From Desulfobacteraceae bacterium UBA2771 (GTDB lineage Bacteria > Desulfobacterota > Desulfobacteria > Desulfobacterales > Desulfosarcinaceae): a stretch of 33,268 nt of DNA. A program made the position numbers and the translations under genes. Location of the stretch: NCBI GenBank assembly GCA_002352605.1, contig DEIP01000057.1:1-33268 (forward strand), given 5' to 3'. Under the pieces are notes generated by a model that saw nothing but the letters and a program-made list of their open reading frames with translations, searched no databases and was not told where the DNA came from. Each line of letters begins with the position of its first letter. Positions within the stretch are counted from its first letter, which is position 1. Positions 25,143-32,533 of the stretch are shown here, one piece after another.

Positions 25143-26777
25143 TTACGGATTGGGTTTCAGCCTGGTTTTCTCGGTAAACTGGGGATAAAGGGCCATGGTG
25201 GAGACCAACGGGTGTCCGTATTCCACACGGATGCTACGGGCATAGCACTGCTTGGCGTACATGATCGGAAAAGCGGCCATGTCATCCAGGATCCGAATCT
25301 GGCTCTGTATCCACAGTTGGGTCTGTCTTTCCAGATCAATCTCCAACCGGGCGGCCTCGATCAGCCGGTCGACCTGGCTGTAATGGGAGAAATTGGTGTC
25401 CGGTCGGTTACCGCTGACAACAATGGCATCGGAATGGAAAAACTGACTAAGATAGGTGTCCGCATTGGGGCGCCAGGCGACATAGATCACGATCGGTTTT
25501 GGATTCCGTCGAATCTGCTTGTGCATATTCGAGTGGCTCTCGACGGTAATTTGGCAATTGATGCCGATTCTCAAAAGCTGCCTACGCATTTCCTGATAGC
25601 AGGTTCGGTAAAGGCGCTTTTCAGAGGTCACCAGCTCAAGTGCGAAACCGTCGGGATAACCGGCGTCGACCATCAGTCGCTTGGCCTTGGCAAGGTCATT
25701 CGTGTAGGTTAGATTCAATGCGGTGGCCTCCGCATGGGAAAGACCACCAGGAAGAAACGTGGCCGGAACAGGAGAATAGACGGGTCCCACGAACTGTTTG
25801 CTCGCGGTGTTCAAAAACGCATCCCGATCTAATGCAAATGCAATGGCGCGTCGCACGCGGATATCGTCCAGCGGTTTCTTCCGGGTATTGAGATAAATAG
25901 TAACCACTTCTCCGACACCATGGGTATCGACAGCGATTCCCGGATGTTGTGCCATCTTGTCAAACCAGCCTTTATCGGCGGAGCCAATGATCACATCCAG
26001 TTCGCCGGCGATAAGGGCGGCCTCGCGGGCCTCGATATCGGGAATAAATCGGATCTGAACACCATCGAGTTGCGGCCGGCCCCTAAAGTATCGGTCATGG
26101 GCCTTTAGGATCAGCTTCCCGCCGGGCGTATATCGACTGAAAAGAAAAGGGCCGGTTCCCACCGGGTGCCGCTTGAACTGGTCATATCCCATGGTTTCGA
26201 TGGCCCGTTTGCTGACGATAAAACCACCGGCGTAGTTGGTCAGCTTGGGCAGGAAAAGAATGGAAGAAACGGGTTTTTGCACGATGATGTGAACCGTGTA
26301 TCGGTCAACCGGTACAACGGTCATCTCCTCATACGCGCTGGAATAGGCGCAACATTCGGGGCGGATTGATTTTTGAAGGGAAAAGACCACATCCTCGGCG
26401 GTCAACTCGTAGGCCGCCGTTTGCGGCCCGGCATGAAACCAAACCCCTTTACGCAGCTTGACGGTCCACACCTGCCGACCACCGATCATTTCAAATCCCG
26501 GGACGCGCTCTGCCAGGTCGGCCTCGATTTTGGGTGCATTTCCGGGTTGGTAACGCAGCAGTCCGTTGAACAGCATGTCCGCCAGCGCCCGATCCTGTGA
26601 GCCGGCGGCAAGATGGGGGTCCAGGGTGCCCATCTCACTCACGTGAACGCCAAAGTTCAGTATCATCGGAGGGTTACCCGAACGATCTGTTGAGGATGCC
26701 GGGATGGCGTTATGAGTCAAAGGCCAAAAAAGAAACAGGGCGGTGAGCCACAACGATGTCATTGTTTTATGCTTCAT
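25143..26777 (-). CDS. Extracytoplasmic solute-binding protein, family 5 (peptide/nickel type)
   Basis: A 544-residue secreted protein. The first ~30 residues (MKHKTMTSLWLTALFLFWPL) form a signal peptide; there is no lipobox cysteine. The mature part follows the SBP_bac_5 pattern: MGTLDPHLAAGSQDRALADMLFNGLLRY, LRKGVWFHAG, LTAEDVVFSLQKS, KRHPVGTGPFLFSRY, VRRAIAFALDRDAFL and AKRLMVDAGYPDGF. Such proteins deliver oligopeptides, nickel complexes or sugars to ABC importers, but no permease or ATPase gene is nearby. The ATG at 26777 has GAGGTG 6 nt upstream; the frame extends to 26819 without support. The downstream neighbour is a hybrid kinase with a periplasmic sensor, so a signalling role is possible. 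Confidence 0.9.
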   Translation of the reverse strand: MKHKTMTSLWLTALFLFWPLTHNAIPASSTDRSGNPPMILNFGVHVSEMGTLDPHLAAGSQDRALADMLFNGLLRYQPGNAPKIEADLAERVPGFEMIGGRQVWTVKLRKGVWFHAGPQTAAYELTAEDVVFSLQKSIRPECCAYSSAYEEMTVVPVDRYTVHIIVQKPVSSILFLPKLTNYAGGFIVSKRAIETMGYDQFKRHPVGTGPFLFSRYTPGGKLILKAHDRYFRGRPQLDGVQIRFIPDIEAREAALIAGELDVIIGSADKGWFDKMAQHPGIAVDTHGVGEVVTIYLNTRKKPLDDIRVRRAIAFALDRDAFLNTASKQFVGPVYSPVPATFLPGGLSHAEATALNLTYTNDLAKAKRLMVDAGYPDGFALELVTSEKRLYRTCYQEMRRQLLRIGINCQITVESHSNMHKQIRRNPKPIVIYVAWRPNADTYLSQFFHSDAIVVSGNRPDTNFSHYSQVDRLIEAARLEIDLERQTQLWIQSQIRILDDMAAFPIMYAKQCYARSIRVEYGHPLVSTMALYPQFTEKTRLKPNP

Positions 26778-26831
26778 GGTCGTCACCTCACAAGATGCTA
26801 AAGCGGCGGCAGTGCCCACAACGACTGAGCC

Positions 26832-26850
26832 ATGATCCCGAAGCGATCAT
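26832..26850 (-). other. Short inverted repeat between comM/yifB and the solute-binding gene
   Basis: ATGATC (26832-26837) and GATCAT (26845-26850) form perfect 6-bp arms around a 7-nt loop. It lies 3 bp beyond the comM stop on the minus strand, in the 76-bp gap before the solute-binding-protein gene. No T-run follows, so it is at best a weak structure. It might mark the end of the comM transcript. Confidence 0.3.
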
Positions 26851-26853
26851 CGA

Positions 26854-28395
26854 TTAACGATTCCGCATTAAGCGATCCAAACTGCGGTATTGGATCGCCT
26901 CGGTGACATGGTAGACCTGGATGTCGGCCACGGCCTCCAGATCGGCAATGGTCCGGGAAATTTTTAATATGCGGTTGTAGGCCCTGGCCGACAGCCCCAG
27001 TCGGTCGATGGCCGACGCCATGACACGATGGGTATCGGCACCGACATGGCAGTGGGCACGAATGTGCCGGCTGGCCATTTGGGCGTTGCTGTAAATCTTC
27101 GTTCGTTTAAACCGCCGGATCTGTATCCGGCGTGCCGCCACTACCCGCTGCCGGATGGCATCTGAAGATTCCGCATGCACCTCCACCATCAAATCCTTGT
27201 GGGGAACGGCTGGCACCTCCACATGAATGTCGATGCGATCCAGCAACGGCCCGGATATTTTTGACCGATAGCGGTGGATCTGGTGGGCCGTACAGCGGCA
27301 CGCATGGCGTGGGTCGGCAAAATACCCGCACGGACAGGGATTCATGGCGGCGATCAGCATGAAGCTGGAGGGATAGGTCAGGGTGGATGCCGCGCGGGAA
27401 ATGGTCACCCGATGATCTTCCAGCGGCTGACGCAGCACCTCCAGCACATTTTTTTTATATTCGGACAGTTCGTCCAGAAACAAAACGCCGTTGTGGGCCA
27501 GGCTGACTTCCCCGGGCCTGGGAATGTGACCGCCACCGATGAGCCCGGCATCTGAAACGGTATGATGGGGGGACCGAAAGGGACGTCGGGTGACCAGGGG
27601 CTGCTTGCGGTTCAACATGCCCACGACACTGAAAATCTTGGTGGTCTCAATGGCCTCCTCAAAAGACATGGGCGGCAGAATCGTAGGGATCCGCCGGGCC
27701 AACATGGTCTTGCCCGATCCGGGTGGCCCCACCATCAGCATGTTATGGCCCCCGGCCGCAGCGATCTCCAAGGCACGCTTGGCATGCTCCTGACCCATCA
27801 CCTCGTTAAAATCGATCCCGGAACGATCAGGGGCATCAAACACGGCCTGCATGTCAGCCTTTCGTGGAAGAATGGATTTGAACCCCCTGAGAAAATCCAC
27901 GACCTGGCCCAGGCTGCGAGCCGGATAAACCGAGAGGTTCGACACCACGGATGCTTCCTCGCCGTTATCCGCGGGAACCACGATGCCGCGGTACCCCGCC
28001 TTCTGAGCCGCGATGGCCATCGGCAGGGAACCGTTTACCGGCTTGATGCGACCGTCCAGGGAAAGCTCACCCAAGAACAGATAACCGAGAATCGTTTTTT
28101 CGGGAAGAATGCCAGTTGCGGAAAGAATCCCTAAGGCCATGGGCAGGTCAAAGCCTGTCCCCTCTTTCTTGATGTTGGCCGGAGCCAGGTTCACCGTGAT
28201 CCGGTCCGCCGGGAAGGTGTAGCCGGAGTTGCTGATAGCGGACTTGACCCGCTCCCGACTCTCCTTGACCGCGGCTTCCGGCAACCCCACCGTGGTGAAG
28301 GTTGGCAGCCCCTGGGCAATATCCACTTCCACCTCAACCAGGTAAGCATCGATACCGATCACGGCGCTGCTCAATATCCTGGCCAGCAAATCCAT
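26854..28395 (-). CDS. comM: YifB/ComM-family Mg-chelatase-like AAA+ ATPase
   Basis: A 513-residue protein of the YifB/ComM family. Haemophilus and Vibrio ComM is a helicase promoting branch migration during natural transformation; other bacteria carry the gene without known competence. The N-terminal lid (about 1-190) begins LLARILSSAVIGIDAYLVEVEVDIAQGLP. The AAA+ core has Walker A GPPGSGKTM and Walker B GVLFLDELSEY, then the CPCGY segment and DRIDIHVEVP. Length is normal. The annotated ATG (28395) has GGGGAG only one base away, whereas the in-frame TTG at 28389 is 7 nt from that SD, so the TTG may be the true start. It is divergent from lpxC. Confidence 0.93.
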   Translation of the reverse strand: MDLLARILSSAVIGIDAYLVEVEVDIAQGLPTFTTVGLPEAAVKESRERVKSAISNSGYTFPADRITVNLAPANIKKEGTGFDLPMALGILSATGILPEKTILGYLFLGELSLDGRIKPVNGSLPMAIAAQKAGYRGIVVPADNGEEASVVSNLSVYPARSLGQVVDFLRGFKSILPRKADMQAVFDAPDRSGIDFNEVMGQEHAKRALEIAAAGGHNMLMVGPPGSGKTMLARRIPTILPPMSFEEAIETTKIFSVVGMLNRKQPLVTRRPFRSPHHTVSDAGLIGGGHIPRPGEVSLAHNGVLFLDELSEYKKNVLEVLRQPLEDHRVTISRAASTLTYPSSFMLIAAMNPCPCGYFADPRHACRCTAHQIHRYRSKISGPLLDRIDIHVEVPAVPHKDLMVEVHAESSDAIRQRVVAARRIQIRRFKRTKIYSNAQMASRHIRAHCHVGADTHRVMASAIDRLGLSARAYNRILKISRTIADLEAVADIQVYHVTEAIQYRSLDRLMRNR

Positions 28396-28416
28396 TCTCC
28401 CCGGAAAATAATTGTT

Positions 28417-28441
28417 TACTTCGTGTTAAACCTACGAAGTA
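28417..28441. promoter_or_regulatory. Inverted repeat in the comM-lpxC divergent region
   Basis: TACTTCGT (28417-28424) and ACGAAGTA (28434-28441) are perfect 8-bp arms separated by GTTAAACCT. The repeat lies about 20 bp upstream of the comM start and about 80 bp upstream of the predicted lpxC -35 box. It could be an operator or a stem-loop in the comM leader. No known factor is assigned to it. Confidence 0.5.
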
Positions 28442-28520
28442 GGATAAATATCAAGTTTGCCAGCCAAAAACAATGTTTTTTGTCTATCAGGGCCAAATCA
28501 GCACGAACGATATTTAATTG

Positions 28521-28549
28521 TTGTCAAAAAAACACCGGATGATTAAGAT
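28521..28549 (+). promoter_or_regulatory. Sigma-70-type promoter for lpxC
   Basis: TTGTCA (28521-28526, 5 of 6) and TAAGAT (28544-28549, 4 of 6) are 17 nt apart. Transcription would start near 28556, giving a leader of roughly 87 nt before the lpxC ATG at 28643. The flanking sequence is markedly AT-rich compared with the genes. Confidence 0.55.
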
Positions 28550-28642
28550 TATGCGTAATAATTCGGGTACGAAATCGAATGCGCAAAAAAATGTCGCGAA
28601 ATTTCTATTCGTATTCAAGACGCATCAGGAAAAATTATCACT

Positions 28643-29515
28643 ATGAGGCTTCAACAACAAACCATCAGCACACCGGTAAGCTGTTCCGGTGTCGGTGTCC
28701 ATTCGGGAAAAATTGTCAACCTCGCCATCAAACCCGCACTGGTCAATCACGGTATCCGGTTTGTCCGTATTGATCTTCCCGGTTCCCCCGGGGTCACCGC
28801 CCATTTCAACAACGTGGTGGACACCAGCCTGGCCACCGTCATCGGTGCCGAGGGCTGCATCGTCTCCACGGTAGAGCATCTGATGGCCGGTTTCAGCGGC
28901 ATGTCCATTGACAACGCCATCGTCGAAGTGGACGCCTATGAACTGCCCATCATGGACGGCAGCGCCGGCCCGTTCACCCGACTGATTAAATCAGCGGGAG
29001 TTGTTCGCCAGGAGGGGTTCAAATGCTATTTCAAAGTAAATAAACCCATTTGCCTGTCCGAGAACGGAAAATCCGTCACTGTCTTTCCGGCCGACGAATT
29101 CAGAATAACCTGTACCATTGCTTATGATCACCCGCTCATTGGAACCCAGACCTGCGATTTTGTCATCGAACGGGAGACCTTCGAAAAAGAGATCAGTTCG
29201 GCCCGGACCTTCGGCTTTCTCCACGAGGTGGAGATGATGAAGCGCTATGGCCTGGCCCGGGGCGGCTCGTTGGAAAATGCCGTTGTAATCGACGAGGATC
29301 GCGTGCTCAACGACGGCGGGCTCCGCTATCCGGACGAGTTTGTCCGTCACAAGGTGCTGGACTGCATCGGTGATTTTTCCCTCATCGGCATGCCCATCAT
29401 GGGACACGTGATGGCCAAAAAATCCGGGCACGCCTTTAACCATGCCTTCCTGGAAAAATTCTTCCTGGAAAAAGGTTCATGGGAAACCGTCACCCTTTCA
29501 ACCGATTCGGCCTGA
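28643..29515 (+). CDS. lpxC: UDP-3-O-acyl-N-acetylglucosamine deacetylase
   Basis: LpxC is the zinc amidase committing UDP-GlcNAc derivatives to lipid A synthesis in the cytosol. Zinc ligands appear in STVEHLMA (His79) and FVRHKVLDCIGD (His236, Asp240), and the general base region KKSGHAFNHAF (His263) is present. The TFGFLHEVEMMKRYGLARGGSLENAVV segment is characteristic. At 290 residues it is slightly shorter than E. coli LpxC but complete. AGGA lies 12 nt before the ATG. A promoter precedes it. A gap of 122 bp with its own promoter separates it from the DUF4390 gene. Its presence shows the organism makes LPS. Confidence 0.97.
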   Translation: MRLQQQTISTPVSCSGVGVHSGKIVNLAIKPALVNHGIRFVRIDLPGSPGVTAHFNNVVDTSLATVIGAEGCIVSTVEHLMAGFSGMSIDNAIVEVDAYELPIMDGSAGPFTRLIKSAGVVRQEGFKCYFKVNKPICLSENGKSVTVFPADEFRITCTIAYDHPLIGTQTCDFVIERETFEKEISSARTFGFLHEVEMMKRYGLARGGSLENAVVIDEDRVLNDGGLRYPDEFVRHKVLDCIGDFSLIGMPIMGHVMAKKSGHAFNHAFLEKFFLEKGSWETVTLSTDSA

Positions 29516-29551
29516 ACCGGCCCCGCTATCCCGCACCTGACGTAAAACACC

Positions 29552-29580
29552 TTGCCATTTTTCATTGGTTTCGATATGTT
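29552..29580 (+). promoter_or_regulatory. Sigma-70-type promoter for DUF4390-ntrY-ntrX
   Basis: TTGCCA (29552-29557, 5 of 6) and TATGTT (29575-29580, 4 of 6) are 17 nt apart in the lpxC-DUF4390 gap. Transcription would begin near 29587, about 50 nt before the DUF4390 ATG. The -10 hexamer equals that of the predicted trxA promoter. Confidence 0.5.
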
Positions 29581-29637
29581 CCCTTTTCGTTATATTTTCT
29601 TCTATTTAGTTTGCTTTAAAAATCCTATGGCACGCCC

Positions 29638-30210
29638 ATGAACCGATCCGGCAAACGGGTTACAGGCTTTATCGTGCTGGGTATCCTTCTGTTATCTATG
29701 CATGGTTCGGCCATGGCGAAGGATGCCACGCTCACCAATATTATCGTCACCAACACCCGGGACGATCTACTGGTATACCTGTCGGTGAAGGGCGCCTTTA
29801 CCCAAGACATGGAAGACGCCGTTAAAAGGGGTGTACCCGCCTCCTTTTTATTTTTCGTCAGCTTGTACCGAGCCCGAAGCATGTGGTTCGACAAAGAGTT
29901 GGCGGATCTGACCGTCACCCACACCATCAAGTATAACAGCCTTAAAAAAGAGTATTCCGTATCGCGCTCATGGGACGGAAACAGCCCCGTGGTAGTTCAG
30001 TCCTTCGATGCGGCCAAAAAGCTCATGACCGAGATCGACAGCCTCAAGGTGATCCCGCTGGGACTGCTGGAAAAGGGCAAACAGTACCAGATCCAGGCAA
30101 AGGCAAAACTCAGTCGGGTAACGTTGCCCTATTACCTGCACTACGTCCTTTTCTTTCTCTCCCTCTGGGATTTTGAAACCGACTTGTATACCATCGATTT
30201 TATCTATTAA
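29638..30210 (+). CDS. DUF4390-family secreted protein
   Basis: A 190-residue protein with an N-terminal signal peptide (FIVLGILLLSMHGSAMAKDA, likely cleavage after AMA). The mature part fits the DUF4390 pattern: ATLTNIIVTNTRDDLLVYLSVKGAFTQDMEDAVKRGVPASFLFFVSLYR, SLKKEYSVSRSWD and a C-terminal SLWDFETDLYTIDFIY. Function is not known to me. This family is often encoded just upstream of an NtrY-type kinase, as here with a 22-bp gap, so it may act in the periplasm as a partner or modulator of that kinase. No SD is obvious before the ATG. Confidence 0.85.
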   Translation: MNRSGKRVTGFIVLGILLLSMHGSAMAKDATLTNIIVTNTRDDLLVYLSVKGAFTQDMEDAVKRGVPASFLFFVSLYRARSMWFDKELADLTVTHTIKYNSLKKEYSVSRSWDGNSPVVVQSFDAAKKLMTEIDSLKVIPLGLLEKGKQYQIQAKAKLSRVTLPYYLHYVLFFLSLWDFETDLYTIDFIY

Positions 30211-30232
30211 CCGCCTTTCGTTATATGCCCTC

Positions 30233-32473
30233 ATGATTTTAGGCAAACGCAGTTCGACGCCAAAGTCGATTCTCTCGCAAGAAGAACGCAAACGCCGCAA
30301 GCGGGAGGCGGTGATCAGCTTGGTTATCATCGTGGCTGTGGCAGTGCTCACCCTGGCGGAAAACCGGATTATCACCTTCCCCGCCGACATCCCGGTATCC
30401 AACACCATCTTGATGTTTATCCTGATCAACATCAACCTGCTGCTTCTGATCCTGCTTATTTTTTTGGTGTTTCGCAACCTGGTGAAGCTGCTCTACGCCC
30501 GGCGCCGAAAAGTCATGGGCGCCCAACTGAGAACCCGGTTGGCCATGGCCTTTGTGGCCCTCTCCCTGCTCCCTACGATCATCCTTTTTTTCTTTTCCAT
30601 CAACTTTATTACCAACAGCATTGAATTCTGGTTCAATGTACCCGTAGAGCAGGCCTTGGAGAAGTCCCTTCTGGTCGGGCAGCAGTTCTACCATGAAAAT
30701 GAAATCCGCCACCAGTTTTTCCTGGAACGAATTGCCTACCAGATCCAGAGCAAAAACATAACGGCGCCGGACAAGCGTAAAGCGCTCAAACATTACATTC
30801 AGGTGGTTCAGCGCGAATTCGACCTGGACGTGGTGGAAGTCTACTCAGCCAATTACAACCGGCTCACCTACGCCTTGGATAAAGATTGGGCACATGTTGC
30901 AATCGAGGCGGCGGACCCCGGTGCGTTTGTCAAAGATGCCGGAGAAAAAAAAGTTCGCACCCTCACCAAATCATTGGGCGGTGGTGAACTGCTTCGAACC
31001 ATAGCAACCGTTCCTTTTGGGGTTTCTCCTGAAAAGGCCACCGCCCATGTGGTGCTGGGGCTGGTCATCCCTCCGGCTTTAGCGGAAAACATGGAATCCA
31101 TCTCCAGGGGGATCGACGAATACCAGCAGATTAAACTGCTTAAAAGGCCCATCCAGATCACCTATTACATCACCTTGTCCATCGTTGCGCTGCTGGTCAT
31201 CTTCTGCGCGGTATGGTTCGGCTTCTACCTGGCCAAAACCATCACCATCCCCATCATGGACCTGGCCGACGGTGCCCGCCGGGTGGCCGAAGGCGACCTC
31301 TCCGTTTATATCGGCAGCACCGTGGCAGACGATGAAATCGGCAGCCTGGTGAAGGCCTTTAACAAAATGACGCGGGATCTTCGTTCCGGTCGCCAGCAAC
31401 TGGAGTTGTCCGCGCGAAAACTGACCGAACAAAACCAGGAGATCGAAGCCCGGCGACAGTACATGGAAATCGTGCTGAAAAATGTCTCCGCCGGTGTTAT
31501 TACCACCGAGACCGACGGTATTATCACGACCTTTAACAAGTCGGCCGAACGGATGCTCAGCTTCGATGCCGAAGCGGTTTTGGACAAACACTATGGGGAG
31601 TTGCTGGATACCGAGCACATTCAGTTTGCCGAGGATATCATGGAAAGGGTCTCTTCGGTGCGGGACCAGACCCTGGAAATTCCCCTGCGGGTAACGGTAA
31701 ACGGAAAGCCGCGATCCTTTCTTGTCTATGTCAACGCCCTGAAGGACGAACAGGGCCGCCCCATGGGCATCGTCATGGTCTTCGATGACCTCACGGAACT
31801 GGAGAAAGCCCAGCGCATGGCCGCATGGCGGGAGGTGGCCCGACGAATCGCCCACGAGGTAAAAAATCCGCTCACCCCCATCAGCCTCTCGGCGCAGCGG
31901 CTCAAAAGGCGCTATTCCGAGCGCATCGACGAACCGGTATTCGACGAATGCACCCGAATGATCATCGATCACGTCGAACTGATCCGCAACCTGGTCAACG
32001 AGTTCTCTACCTTCGCCCAGTTTCCCACGGCCGACCCCAAGCCCTGTCGACTGCCCCTCATCATTGAAGAGACCGTTGCCCTCTATCGGGAAGGGCATCC
32101 GGATATCTGCTTCGACGTCCGGATCGGCGACGATATTCCCCGGATCAATCTGGACCGTCAGCAGTTAAAACAGGCCATGATCAATCTGGTGGACAATGCC
32201 GTGGCCGCCGTTCGCAACCGGGGACGAATTGCCATCTCGGTTGCCTATGACCCTATTTTGAAGCGGGTTCGTCTGGAAGTGGCCGACAACGGCACCGGCA
32301 TCGCCGACGCGAACAAGATTCGGCTGTTCGAACCCAACTTCTCCACCAAGAAAGCCGGCATGGGGCTGGGTCTGACCATTGTGAACTCCATTGTCACAGA
32401 CCACAACGGTGTGATACGCGTACAGGACAATTTGCCCCAAGGGGCCAAATTCGTCATCGAACTGCCCGTCTGA
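30233..32473 (+). CDS. ntrY: NtrY-like membrane sensor histidine kinase
   Basis: A 746-residue kinase from ATG 30233; an in-frame ATG at 30173 overlaps the preceding gene and is unlikely. Three N-terminal membrane helices lie near 26-43, 57-80 and 102-123 and a fourth near 312-335, enclosing an extracytoplasmic region. HAMP (TITIPIMDLADGARRVAEGDL), PAS (MEIVLKNVSAGVITTETDGII) and the transmitter follow. The phosphorylation site is RRIAHEVKNPLTP (His541), with N, G1 and G2 boxes (NLVDNAVAAV, VADNGTGI, GMGLGLTIV). This layout is that of NtrY, first studied in nitrogen regulation and later in respiration and envelope control. The SD is weak. The cognate regulator begins 60 bp downstream. Signal sensed is unknown. 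Confidence 0.92.
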   Translation: MILGKRSSTPKSILSQEERKRRKREAVISLVIIVAVAVLTLAENRIITFPADIPVSNTILMFILININLLLLILLIFLVFRNLVKLLYARRRKVMGAQLRTRLAMAFVALSLLPTIILFFFSINFITNSIEFWFNVPVEQALEKSLLVGQQFYHENEIRHQFFLERIAYQIQSKNITAPDKRKALKHYIQVVQREFDLDVVEVYSANYNRLTYALDKDWAHVAIEAADPGAFVKDAGEKKVRTLTKSLGGGELLRTIATVPFGVSPEKATAHVVLGLVIPPALAENMESISRGIDEYQQIKLLKRPIQITYYITLSIVALLVIFCAVWFGFYLAKTITIPIMDLADGARRVAEGDLSVYIGSTVADDEIGSLVKAFNKMTRDLRSGRQQLELSARKLTEQNQEIEARRQYMEIVLKNVSAGVITTETDGIITTFNKSAERMLSFDAEAVLDKHYGELLDTEHIQFAEDIMERVSSVRDQTLEIPLRVTVNGKPRSFLVYVNALKDEQGRPMGIVMVFDDLTELEKAQRMAAWREVARRIAHEVKNPLTPISLSAQRLKRRYSERIDEPVFDECTRMIIDHVELIRNLVNEFSTFAQFPTADPKPCRLPLIIEETVALYREGHPDICFDVRIGDDIPRINLDRQQLKQAMINLVDNAVAAVRNRGRIAISVAYDPILKRVRLEVADNGTGIADANKIRLFEPNFSTKKAGMGLGLTIVNSIVTDHNGVIRVQDNLPQGAKFVIELPV

Positions 32474-32533
32474 AATTGTTCGGCAAACCCGCCGGTCGAT
32501 GTTGAATCACGGATTGAAAAAAGGAGATTTCCA

